Shown: one piece after another, positions 18,127 to 25,375 of the stretch
Position numbering within the stretch: position 1 is the first letter of the stretch
Layout: each line of letters opens with the position of its first letter
DNA from: Neobacillus driksii
Lineage (GTDB): Bacteria; Bacillota; Bacilli; Bacillales; Cytobacillaceae
Length of the DNA: 64,000 nt
Direction: 5' to 3'
Assembly (NCBI RefSeq): GCF_013409995.1
Contig: NZ_JACCBX010000007.1
Span: 186,001 to 250,000, forward strand
The notes under the pieces: model-generated
What the model was told of the DNA's origin: nothing
What the model saw: only the letters and a program-made list of their open reading frames with translations
Database searches by the model: none
Translations under genes and position numbers: made by a program

Positions 18127-18178
18127 ACAAAACTACTACGTTGACTGTACAGTTTTGTTTATGATAATATTATATAAT
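18127..18178 (+). promoter_or_regulatory. Putative promoter and operator of the merR-cnnM genes
   Basis: TTGACT at 18141 is followed by GATAAT at 18163 and TATAAT at 18173. The perfect palindrome ACTGTACAGT (18144-18153) overlaps the -35 box and spacer, and the 8-bp repeats ACAAAACT/AGTTTTGT (18127-18134, 18151-18158) flank it. MerR-family proteins bind dyads inside the promoter spacer, so this is a plausible autoregulatory site. Confidence 0.5.
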
Positions 18179-18206
18179 AATAGAAAGGGGTGAGTAAGTT
18201 GGGAAG

Positions 18207-18620
18207 TTGTATCGTATCGGCGAGTTAGCGAAATTAATGAAAATCTCCAAAAGAACAATCGATTATTACACCCAAATAGGCTTACTAAACCCTATTCGGA
18301 CAGAATCAAATTATCGATTGTACGGAGAAGATTGTATTAAAATCATGAACTTAATTGAACACTACAAAAATCTTAATATGCCGCTTGAAGAGATTAAATC
18401 TTCAATTGAATTAATTAAGGATGAAAACTGTCTTGACAGACAAAAAGTAGAAAAGCATTTTGAACAGATTGGGGTTCTAATGCGGCACCTAAAGGAAGAA
18501 ATTGAAGCCATTGAACCCGTTCTCGATAAACTAAACGGCAGCCAGAAAGAAATGGTGAGAAATAAACTTTCTTCTCAAGGTGTTCCATTAGCTCAAACCT
18601 TATTATTGTTATTAAGTTAA
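18207..18620 (+). CDS. MerR family transcriptional regulator
   Basis: Dimeric DNA-binding regulator of 137 residues. The N-terminal winged helix is clear (MYRIGELAKLMKISKRTIDYYTQIGLL, then NYRLYGEDC), followed by a dimerisation helix (about residues 72-110). The C-terminal tail is short and hydrophobic. There is no obvious metal-binding Cys pair like that of CueR; a single Cys lies in the linker (NCLDRQ). The start is TTG 18207, the only one in frame after a stop at 18195. The CNNM transporter follows in the same direction. As I recall, B. subtilis has a comparable MerR/HlyC-CorC pair (yhdQ/yhdP). Confidence 0.85.
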   Translation: MYRIGELAKLMKISKRTIDYYTQIGLLNPIRTESNYRLYGEDCIKIMNLIEHYKNLNMPLEEIKSSIELIKDENCLDRQKVEKHFEQIGVLMRHLKEEIEAIEPVLDKLNGSQKEMVRNKLSSQGVPLAQTLLLLLS

Positions 18621-18650
18621 ACTCACATTTACAAAAACCAGGAGGTGTAT

Positions 18651-18676
18651 TCCTTACTATAAGTTTTTAGTAAGGA
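18651..18676 (+). promoter_or_regulatory. Hairpin sequestering the ribosome site of the CNNM transporter gene
   Basis: Nine-bp perfect inverted repeat TCCTTACTA / TAGTAAGGA with an 8-nt loop. The 3' arm contains the AAGGA ribosome site for the TTG start at 18682. A second AGGAGGTG lies just upstream of the stem. The arrangement suggests translational control. Confidence 0.5.
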
Positions 18677-18681
18677 GACCA

Positions 18682-19995
18682 TTGACCATTATAAACTTGA
18701 TTGTAATTGCTATTTTAATTGCGTTTACGGCATTCTTCGTGTCCTTCGAATTTGCCATTGTAAAAATCCGTAGTACACGAATTGATCAGCTCGTATCAGA
18801 AGGTAATAAAAAAGCAATTGCGGCTAAGAAAATTATAACAAATTTAGATGAATATTTATCTGCATGTCAATTAGGTATTACTGTTACTGCTTTAGGATTA
18901 GGTTGGCTGGGTGAACCGACCGTTGAACATATACTACACCCATTGTTCACTCATTTGAACATACCTGAATCCGCAGCAGGAATTTTATCCTTTGTGATTG
19001 CTTTTGCATCGGTTACCTTTTTGCACGTTGTAGTCGGTGAATTAGCGCCAAAAACAATTGCCATTAATAAGGCTGAAGCCGTTACATTACTTTTTGCTAA
19101 ACCTATGATTATCTTTTATAAAATCATGTATCCGTTTATTAAAACATTAAATGGTTCTGCTCGTATCATTGTTGGAATCTTTGGTTTGAAGCCTGCTTCA
19201 GAACATGAAGATGCACACTCAGAGGAAGAACTACAATTAATTATCTCTGAGAGCTACAAAAGCGGTGAAATCAATCAGTCTGAATACAAATACGTGAACA
19301 ATATTTTTGAATTTGACGATCGTATTGCAAAAGAAATTATGGTTCCTCGTACAGAAATAGTTGCTTTTGACAAATCGCAAACATTAGCGGAATGCTTGGA
19401 AATTGTGAAAGCAGAAAACTATACAAGATATCCGGTTATTGATGGTGAAAAAGATAACATTGTCGGTATGCTGAACATGAAAGAAGTATTGACTGATTAT
19501 ATCAGTGGTAAAAACCTTGAGACTTCTATTGAAGAATATACTCGTCCAGTAATCCAGGTGATCGAATCGATTGCCATCCATGACCTATTGGTTAAAATGC
19601 AAAAAGAACGCGTTCATATGGCTATTTTAATGGATGAATATGGCGGTACAGCCGGATTAGTGACAGTTGAAGATATTCTGGAAGAGATTGTCGGAGAAAT
19701 TCGCGATGAATTCGACGAAGATGAAGTACCAGAAATCAACAAAATTAGCGAACATAAAACGGTTGTGGACGGGAAAGTACTAATTGACGAAGTAAACGAC
19801 TTATTTGGACTAGATATTCACGATGATGAAATGGATACGATTGGCGGATGGATTCTTTCTGAAAAAATGGATGTAGTCGAAGGTGATAAAGTCAACTATG
19901 GTGATTATGAATTTAAGGTTCTTGAAATTGATGGTTACCATATTAAATTATTAGAAATTGTAAAATTAATAAAGCATGAAGAATCTATCGCTTAA
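18682..19995 (+). CDS. CNNM/CorC-HlyC family transporter (DUF21-CBS-CorC)
   Basis: Integral membrane protein of 437 residues with the standard order: DUF21 membrane domain (about 1-180, IAFTAFFVSFEFAIVKIRSTRIDQL ... VVGELAPKTIAINKAE), two CBS domains (about 205-335, MVPRTEIVAFDKS and VHMAILMDEYGGTAGLVTVEDILEEIVGEI), and the CorC_HlyC domain (about 350-430). Bacillus homologues such as YhdP/MpfA are linked to magnesium efflux. The start is TTG 18682 after AAGGAG. Likely co-transcribed with the MerR gene. Confidence 0.9.
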   Translation: MTIINLIVIAILIAFTAFFVSFEFAIVKIRSTRIDQLVSEGNKKAIAAKKIITNLDEYLSACQLGITVTALGLGWLGEPTVEHILHPLFTHLNIPESAAGILSFVIAFASVTFLHVVVGELAPKTIAINKAEAVTLLFAKPMIIFYKIMYPFIKTLNGSARIIVGIFGLKPASEHEDAHSEEELQLIISESYKSGEINQSEYKYVNNIFEFDDRIAKEIMVPRTEIVAFDKSQTLAECLEIVKAENYTRYPVIDGEKDNIVGMLNMKEVLTDYISGKNLETSIEEYTRPVIQVIESIAIHDLLVKMQKERVHMAILMDEYGGTAGLVTVEDILEEIVGEIRDEFDEDEVPEINKISEHKTVVDGKVLIDEVNDLFGLDIHDDEMDTIGGWILSEKMDVVEGDKVNYGDYEFKVLEIDGYHIKLLEIVKLIKHEESIA

Positions 19996-20000
19996 TTCTT

Positions 20001-20034
20001 ACCCTTCTTGTCTTAAAGGCAAGAGGGTTTTTTT
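20001..20034 (+). terminator. Terminator after the CNNM transporter gene
   Basis: Stem ACCCTTCTTG / CAAGAGGGT (one bulged T) followed by TTTTTTT. Confidence 0.8.
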
Positions 20035-20123
20035 GAGGAAAAACTTATATGAATGGTGATGGTTGGTGGTATTTGTCGAACAATTCATATAGGGATTTTG
20101 GTAGTTATCACTTACTGTTTAGT

Positions 20124-20181
20124 GTAATAGTATTACTACCAAAGTACTATTATTTATAGGTAAATAGTGCTATTAATAGTA
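20124..20181 (+). promoter_or_regulatory. TAGTA-rich dyad repeats upstream of copD
   Basis: GTAATA-G-TATTAC (20124-20136) is a perfect dyad. TACTATTA (20145-20152) and TAATAGTA (20174-20181) form a second inverted pair, and further AATAGTATTA lies just after. The density of one motif ahead of a copper-type gene suggests an operator. The binding protein is unknown. Confidence 0.35.
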
Positions 20182-20222
20182 TCCGATGAATAGTATTATC
20201 TATAATCGGAAGGGGGAGCATC

Positions 20223-20318
20223 TTGAAAAAATTCAGTCTGATGATTTTTAGTTTATTAGTAGTGTTAGGCAATCGATTACTACTTTTGAGGAAGAAACCA
20301 TCGCCATGGACCTATTAA
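20223..20318 (+). pseudogene. 31-residue ORF, possible remnant of a secreted CopC-like protein
   Basis: A very strong ribosome site (GGAAGGGGGAG) precedes a TTG start and a signal-peptide-like beginning, MKKFSLMIFSLLVVLG. After about 16 residues the reading frame turns to NRLLLLRKKPSPWTY and stops 13 nt inside copD. CopD proteins commonly follow, or are fused to, a secreted CopC. The pattern fits a copC gene reduced to its signal peptide by deletion, with the initiation signal kept. It could instead be a leader peptide coupling translation into copD. Confidence 0.4.
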
Positions 20319-21394
20319 CCCACATTGCAGATTTTTGTAATTATTTATTTTTTTGCATATTAGTTGGATTTGTTGTTTTGCAATTTGTGCCATCATCGAA
20401 AAAACCAATGATTCACTTCCCTAAATCATTATTGCTTATCAGCACTCTTGGAATTATTATCTTTACGTTTGTTCCAGTATTGTCCTTAATTTTGTTTTTT
20501 AATGATAAAGTCGGATTTGCGGATGCTGCCAACTCGGTTCTATTGACGACCCAACTCGGGCAGGGCTGGTTGTTTATCACTGTGTTTTCCATATTCTTGT
20601 GGTTAACCTTTTATCTGGAGCGCTCTAAATACATACAGGCTTTCTGGATTGTTTTGATGGTCATGGCAATAGGGTATGCCAGTCATGTTTCTTCTAAATC
20701 GTTTGTGGTGGGGATATTCTCTCATACCACTCACTTTCTAATGGTAGCCATTTGGGTGGGGGTCCTGCTTCATGTCTCGTGGTTTTCAAAAGATAAGGAA
20801 AATTGGTCTGAGTTTTTACAATGGTTTACGCCTCTTGCCATAGTCTGTATGATTAACATTTTTGCGACAGGGTTTGTCATTATGTCCACCATTGAAAAAC
20901 CTACAGAGTATATAAATGGCTGGGCAACACCTTACGGCAGATTGTTATTGTTGAAACATATAAGTATTATTCCTGTTTTGATCTTCGCTATCATAAACAG
21001 CATTCTTTCTAGAAAAGCTTCTACATTCTCTCATTATGAACCCCGTACATGGTTAAAATCTGAAACTTTTATCCTTTTATTAGTCTTCTACTTTACTGCG
21101 GTTTTAGGCACATTGCCACCTTCTGATGAAATTGCTTACGATGTGCAATTAGCTTCAGCTCCGACTTGGATTGATTGGCTTTTAGCAAAAAATATACTTG
21201 TACCTATAGAAATTGAATTTGCTCCAACACTCTTATCGATCGTATTAATTACAGCAGCCTTGTTATTTTTGATGTTAATAATTTTGAGATATAAAAGGAT
21301 GAACCCAGTTTTTGCGACGGTATTGGGGGCTTGCTTTATTCTAACTTTATACTTAGGACTCATGTTTTCTTGTGTGCTATATCCTATTATATGA
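20306..21394 (+). CDS. copD: CopD family copper transport protein
   Basis: Polytopic membrane protein (362 residues, about nine hydrophobic segments). The C-terminal half carries the CopD domain signature WATPYGRLLLLKHISIIPVLIFAIIN and a preceding Met/His-containing region (SHTTHFLMVAIWVGVLLHVSWF). Family members move copper across the membrane. The translation start at ATG 20306 has no ribosome site of its own and lies inside the preceding short ORF, so coupling is likely. CsoR is encoded about 5 kb downstream, not adjacent. Confidence 0.82.
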   Translation: MDLLTHIADFCNYLFFCILVGFVVLQFVPSSKKPMIHFPKSLLLISTLGIIIFTFVPVLSLILFFNDKVGFADAANSVLLTTQLGQGWLFITVFSIFLWLTFYLERSKYIQAFWIVLMVMAIGYASHVSSKSFVVGIFSHTTHFLMVAIWVGVLLHVSWFSKDKENWSEFLQWFTPLAIVCMINIFATGFVIMSTIEKPTEYINGWATPYGRLLLLKHISIIPVLIFAIINSILSRKASTFSHYEPRTWLKSETFILLLVFYFTAVLGTLPPSDEIAYDVQLASAPTWIDWLLAKNILVPIEIEFAPTLLSIVLITAALLFLMLIILRYKRMNPVFATVLGACFILTLYLGLMFSCVLYPII

Positions 21395-21551
21395 GCAGTT
21401 GACAGGGCAGCTCTGTTTTTCATTTTTCCCAGATTAAATGTAAGTGTGAATGAAAGAAGGTATATAAATTTTGAACTGTTCATATAAAATTTTATAGCAG
21501 TTTGGACCTATGACTTACATACTATTCGGAAGTGTGAAAGGGGTACAAAGT

Positions 21552-22525
21552 TTGAAGTGGAATATGTCTTATTTATTATTTTTTAGTTTTCTAGTTCTAT
21601 TTTCAGTTGTATCTCTTTCGGTTTTTTTTATCATTCATTCAACCGAATTAGAATACGCGCTGGCTTTAGATAAAGTCAAATCCACTAAAGGGCCTGGTAG
21701 AAGGTAATGCAACAGGAGTAGCGACAGTACCAGTTGTTAACTGTTCAATCTGAAATAGCAGTAACAGCCGGTGATACGGTCAAACTGGATGCGAAAAATA
21801 CTGGTGGTGAAGTAACTAAGGTTTTATGGACACAAGTGGGAGGACCACCAGTGGCTGAGTTACGAAATAGTAACACACTAAATGCCTCTTTCGAAGCAAT
21901 GGAAGCTGGTAACTATAAATTTGAGGTAACATTAACTGGACCTGGTGGTGAAGCAAAAGCTTTCATCATAGTAACAGTAATAGAACAGGCACAGGAGCCT
22001 CCAATAGCGGATGGCGGAACAGAAAAAACAGTAAAACAAGGATCAACTGTAACATTAGATGGCAGTAGTTCTGTTCGAGCACAATCTTATAAGTGGACAC
22101 AAGTATCCGGTACGAAGATCACATTAAATAATGCTAATACAGTTAAACCAACTTTCGTATTTCCGAAAAAGCTTGAATCATTAGTCTTTGAACTAGAAGT
22201 AACAGCAGCTGACGGGCAAACTAAAACAGACCAGGTAACTATAAACTCAGAGAAAGATATTTTAACTGTAGGGCCATCACCAACGTATAGTACACGTACT
22301 GGCAGGTGGAATATTATTGGTACTACGGATGTTTTTGGGCCTCTAGTTACAATCGATATATTTAGAACCAATGGTGGAAAAAAGATTGGAACAGCAGTAG
22401 TTGATGAGCTAGGAAATTGGAGATTCAGGGGAACAAGCCAAGGGTTTTTACGAGGAGAAACAATATATCTTAAGTCGAGCTCAGGTGGAGAGTTGAATAA
22501 TATTCCGGTACAAGTGGTTCGCTAA
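21552..22525 (+). pseudogene. Membrane-anchored PKD-like repeat protein, apparently frameshifted twice
   Basis: A TTG start at 21552 with AAAGGGG 7 nt upstream opens an anchor segment (LLFFSFLVLFSVVSLSVFFII) that runs to a stop at 21705. In the next frame the DNA from 21688 reads KGLVEGNATGVATVPVV. From about 21730 a third frame stays open to 22525, with two PKD/REJ-like beta domains (TAGDTVKLDA ... VLWTQVGGP; KQGSTVTLDGSSS ... YKWTQVSG) and a C-terminal beta domain. The PKD part has no secretion signal of its own, and the upstream piece supplies one. The simplest reading is one surface protein gene broken by two single-base changes, near AAAGGG and GTTGTTAA. Confidence 0.6.
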
Positions 22526-22532
22526 TAAAAAC

Positions 22533-22581
22533 AAAAAGCTGGATGGGTACAGATTAATCTATACCTTCCAGCTCTTTTTAT
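22533..22581 (+). terminator. Terminator after the PKD-like gene
   Basis: Stem AGCTGGA...TCCAGCT extended by GGGTA/TACC, followed by CTTTTTATTTT. Confidence 0.8.
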
Positions 22582-22677
22582 TTTCAAATACGTTATTATG
22601 TCATGTTGGACACGTAACACTTATTAGAATTAATCGTCAAATAAGTAACCGATATATTTCCGAAAGGAAGGGTAGCT

Positions 22678-22932
22678 ATGTTTTTCTTAATTTTATTTTT
22701 AATTGGGTTGTTTATCCCGTTTTTATTAATAAAGATGAATCCAAACTGGATTGTTTGGGTTCCTGCCACAGTATTATTTTTATTTGCAATTGTTATCTAT
22801 ACTAAGGCTGAGTTTTTTCCAGCTGATGGGATGGCAGACCTAGCTGAGCGGCTGTATTTTATGATTTTTGGAGTAACGGCAATTGGCAGCTTTGTTGGCG
22901 GGATGATCGTTCATTTTATAAAAAGAAAATAA
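22678..22932 (+). CDS. Small three-helix membrane protein, function unknown
   Basis: Hydrophobic protein of 84 residues with three membrane segments (about 2-19, 24-43 and 60-80) and a basic C-terminus (HFIKRK). It has a good ribosome site (GGAAGGG) before ATG 22678. I do not recognise the family. It is flanked by terminators on both sides, so it is probably a single-gene unit. Confidence 0.7.
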   Translation: MFFLILFLIGLFIPFLLIKMNPNWIVWVPATVLFLFAIVIYTKAEFFPADGMADLAERLYFMIFGVTAIGSFVGGMIVHFIKRK

Positions 22933-22944
22933 GCAATCATTTGG

Positions 22945-22981
22945 AGTCAGGTCCTTAATACAGAGGATTCTGGCTTTTTTC
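22945..22981 (+). terminator. Terminator after the three-helix protein gene
   Basis: Imperfect stem AGTCAGGTCCT...AGGATTCTGGCT followed by TTTTTT. Confidence 0.65.
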
Positions 22982-23041
22982 TTGTAATGCATCTGCATGT
23001 AACTAGGAACAGAGTCATATGGTGTAAAAAGGAGGTATCAA

Positions 23042-23779
23042 ATGATTAGTTTAAATGGCCGAATTGTCAAGCCTGAGGACCTTAGTAAAGACATTACAAG
23101 CACCGAGCAAAAGGTGATTATAAAACAAATGGCTAGTTACCCTGTGATTTATCACTATGAATCCATACAGCAGCTAAAATTTGAATTATTATTTAGAGTA
23201 AATACTGTTAAAGCAGCAACGGCATTAGAGAAGAGCGGTGCCAAATTTACGACCTTCGCGTATTCCTTTCCTAACAGAAAATACTGGTATCGATTACCAA
23301 ACGGAGGGTTTCTTTTACGAGAGGGAATAAACCCTTCAGAGGGAATCGAAGATATCGTGAAAAATGGTGAGCACTATGCCTTTGAATGTGCGACCGCGAT
23401 TGCCATTGTTTTATACATTGCTGCCTTGTATACGATTGGACCAAGGGCATTTAATACGTATTTTAGACGTCTATACTTAATGGATTGGCAATTTGACGAG
23501 GATCTCCCGGTTTACCAAAAAGATGGAGAGGATTTCCTCATTGGGGATGTTTTACATTTTAAAAATCCTGATTTTAACCCGAAGCAGCCGTGGTGGAGGG
23601 CAGAAAATGTAATCTTTGTTGGTCATGATAAATTCTATGGGCATGGAGTTGGAATAAGAGATTCTAAGGCTATTATTAACTTTTTAAACGGAAAGAGAAA
23701 AGTAAACGCTGATGAATCTGCTTATCTTATGCGCATGATAACAAGACCAAATTATAAAACCATTATCTTGTTACGATAA
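23042..23779 (+). CDS. tgl: Protein-glutamine gamma-glutamyltransferase Tgl (spore coat)
   Basis: Bacterial transglutaminase that cross-links spore coat proteins through Gln-Lys isopeptide bonds. It has 245 residues, the same length as B. subtilis Tgl. The active-site cysteine lies in HYAFECATAIAIVLY (about residue 118). Other matching phrases are KSGAKFTTFAYSF, YLMDWQFDEDLPVY, GDVLHFKNPDFNPKQPWWRAENVIF and HGVGIRDSK. Ribosome site AAGGAGG before ATG 23042. In B. subtilis tgl is expressed late in the mother cell; I could not identify a SigK box here. Confidence 0.96.
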   Translation: MISLNGRIVKPEDLSKDITSTEQKVIIKQMASYPVIYHYESIQQLKFELLFRVNTVKAATALEKSGAKFTTFAYSFPNRKYWYRLPNGGFLLREGINPSEGIEDIVKNGEHYAFECATAIAIVLYIAALYTIGPRAFNTYFRRLYLMDWQFDEDLPVYQKDGEDFLIGDVLHFKNPDFNPKQPWWRAENVIFVGHDKFYGHGVGIRDSKAIINFLNGKRKVNADESAYLMRMITRPNYKTIILLR

Positions 23780-23785
23780 AGAGTA

Positions 23786-23809
23786 AGGAGCTTCCATAGG
23801 GAGGCTCCT
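23786..23809. terminator. Hairpin between convergent tgl and small ORF
   Basis: AGGAGCTTCC / GGAGGCTCCT with one G-T pair and a 4-nt loop. The T-run is weak on either side, but the position between convergent genes fits a bidirectional terminator. Confidence 0.6.
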
Positions 23810-23817
23810 CTTATATA

Positions 23818-23988
23818 TCAACCGTGTAGTTTTCCATCAAAATGTGCGTACAGCTGTTTACATAACAGGTGGTCCAGCTCACGCCGTTTTTCAACTTCCA
23901 TTCTCACATCTAATTTACGTTTATAGACTTCATAACAAACTCCATGTGCACTCAGCAGACCTTTTTCCATTTCATTTGTATACTTCAT
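23818..23988 (-). CDS. Small charged protein (56 residues), unknown
   Basis: An uninterrupted frame on the minus strand encodes a soluble helical peptide beginning MKYTNEMEKGLLSAHGVC and ending QLYAHFDGKLHG, rich in Lys, Arg and Glu, with two Cys. Its composition is that of a real small protein, not a shadow, because no gene lies on the opposite strand. The GGAGGG element is 22 nt from this ATG, so an upstream non-ATG start (TTG six nt earlier) is possible. Convergent with tgl. No family recognised. Confidence 0.6.
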   Translation of the reverse strand: MKYTNEMEKGLLSAHGVCYEVYKRKLDVRMEVEKRRELDHLLCKQLYAHFDGKLHG

Positions 23989-24004
23989 TTTCAAATAATG
24001 GATA

Positions 24005-24202
24005 ATGAATCCCTCCGGTTTTTGCCGTTCATTTCGGCTTATTGTTAATGCAGTACTAATGATAACACTGCAGATTTTTCCTTACAAAGTCGAAAAAACG
24101 CCATATCTAGCTGTCAGCTTTGCTGACATGGATACTCGTGAATATATCTCACAGGTTCTTAAAATAGGAGCCATATCCTTCCATTATGAGCTTGTAATGT
24201 AA
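24005..24202 (+). CDS. Possible small protein, unknown
   Basis: Frame of 65 codons from ATG 24005. The C-terminal part (IFPYKVEKTPYLAVSFADMDTREYISQV ... ISFHYELVM) reads like a folded alpha/beta protein, while the first 17 residues look less natural. A start at ATG 24059 would give 47 residues. Neither start has a convincing ribosome site. It may be the surviving end of a longer gene. It is followed by a strong terminator. Confidence 0.4.
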   Translation: MNPSGFCRSFRLIVNAVLMITLQIFPYKVEKTPYLAVSFADMDTREYISQVLKIGAISFHYELVM

Positions 24203-24217
24203 TTTTCCCTACAAAAG

Positions 24218-24248
24218 AAAGCCCATTGCTTAGTCTGCAATGGGCTTT
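24218..24248. terminator. Bidirectional terminator
   Basis: Perfect 12-bp inverted repeat AAAGCCCATTGC / GCAATGGGCTTT with a 7-nt loop between two convergent small genes. Confidence 0.85.
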
Positions 24249-24265
24249 CTAAATGTATTTCTTTA

Positions 24266-24427
24266 TTAATTCATAGATTTATCTAACATGAAATCAGCTT
24301 TTGGTAAAGTAATAATTTTACCACCGATTTGCACGTGTACGGTATCGTTGAAAATGGCTTTTACAATTCCCTTTAGTGAAACACTTGAGTTGATTGAGAT
24401 ATCTTTTTTATCAGATTGATTTGCCAT
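24266..24427 (-). CDS. Small beta-rich protein (53 residues), unknown
   Basis: Minus-strand gene with a good ribosome site (GGAAGGTG, 7 nt before ATG at 24427). The product begins MANQSDKKDISINSSVSLKG and contains the strand pattern KGIVKAIFNDTVHVQIGGKIITLPKADF. This looks like a small beta-barrel of the kind seen in DUF2187/KOW-like proteins, although I cannot assign a family. The strong start signals and the terminator at its 3' side support a real gene. Confidence 0.65.
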   Translation of the reverse strand: MANQSDKKDISINSSVSLKGIVKAIFNDTVHVQIGGKIITLPKADFMLDKSMN

Positions 24428-24581
24428 ATTAATCAACACCTTCCAAAGTTAATTATAAAATATTATATATGAATAAAAACAAAAAAAGCGAGTAAAAAGT
24501 CTCGAAAATACAAAAAATAAATAATTTGTTCATGTTATTTACAACCAATGCCAAGGGGTGTGAACAAGGGTGGAAATAACA

Positions 24582-24595
24582 TGAACTATAGTTCA
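24582..24595. promoter_or_regulatory. Upstream operator of the TetR regulator
   Basis: TGAACTATAGTTCA, a perfect 14-bp palindrome. A second copy with the same arms lies 51 bp downstream, centre to centre. Confidence 0.6.
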
Positions 24596-24632
24596 AGTAT
24601 TACATGATTAAGAGATTCTGTCAATGGAAACA

Positions 24633-24646
24633 TGAACTGGGGTTCA
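24633..24646. promoter_or_regulatory. Promoter-proximal operator of the TetR regulator
   Basis: TGAACTGGGGTTCA, with arms TGAAC/GTTCA identical to the upstream operator. It covers the expected -35 position relative to TATAAT at 24664, so a bound repressor would block RNA polymerase. Confidence 0.6.
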
Positions 24647-24669
24647 ATATTTATGTTTTGTGGTATAAT
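24641..24669 (+). promoter_or_regulatory. Promoter of the tetR-relP genes
   Basis: Consensus TATAAT at 24664-24669; the -35 region 17 bp upstream (GGTTCA) is poor and coincides with the operator. Confidence 0.5.
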
Positions 24670-24687
24670 AGTGTCGAGGTGAGAAAA

Positions 24688-25347
24688 ATGTCAGACCGAG
24701 AAGACCAGTTGGTGGGTGAGTTTCCATTAATACCTAAGCAGGAACGTGCCCAACTAAAGAGGGATTTGCTGCTAAAAAGTGGTCATGAATTATTTATTTT
24801 AAAAGGATATGAACATACAACGGCAAAGGAAATTGCAGCAAATGCAGGGGTAGCAACCGGTACTTTTTATCGGTACTTTTCGGATAAACGACAGCTATTA
24901 ATGTCTCTGTTAGAGGATCAAATCGAGATGTTAATGCCGCCTGAACCAAAATTGGGTGTATCTGATCCGGAAAGCACGTTGGCTTCCCTCTTAGAAGCAC
25001 ATGATAAACGGATTAAGGAAATGGGAATGCAGCGGGTGCTTCCAGAATTACTGGCTAAGGATACTGAATTTGCTGAGGTATTAGCAGCGGCGAAACGAAA
25101 AATTTTTACTAGAATTCTTTCAGGATTAACTAAGGCATATGCGAAGGGATTAACTTGGAAAGATTTGGATCTTAACACAGTAACATGGTCGCTGATGACA
25201 TTGGCCGAGCATGCCCCTGAAAAAGTGAAACAATGTGGGATTGTGACAGATTATCGTGAAGTCGCAAAAGTGATTTGCCGCTTAATTTTTCCACCAGAAG
25301 TGATCAAAAATTTACAATCAGAAGTATCTATAGTAGAAAAAGAGTAA
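24688..25347 (+). CDS. TetR/AcrR family transcriptional regulator
   Basis: Dimeric repressor of 219 residues. I choose ATG 24688 because GAGGTGAG lies directly upstream. The N-terminal helix-turn-helix is clear (LLKSGHELFILKGYEHTTAKEIAANAGVATGTFYRYFSDKRQLL, about residues 24-67). The rest is a helical ligand-binding domain of unknown specificity. Two TGAAC-N4-GTTCA palindromes precede the gene, pointing to autoregulation. The alarmone synthetase gene follows after 28 nt with no terminator between them. Confidence 0.88.
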   Translation: MSDREDQLVGEFPLIPKQERAQLKRDLLLKSGHELFILKGYEHTTAKEIAANAGVATGTFYRYFSDKRQLLMSLLEDQIEMLMPPEPKLGVSDPESTLASLLEAHDKRIKEMGMQRVLPELLAKDTEFAEVLAAAKRKIFTRILSGLTKAYAKGLTWKDLDLNTVTWSLMTLAEHAPEKVKQCGIVTDYREVAKVICRLIFPPEVIKNLQSEVSIVEKE

Positions 25348-25375
25348 GGAATATGAAAGGATGTAATCGCAAGGA

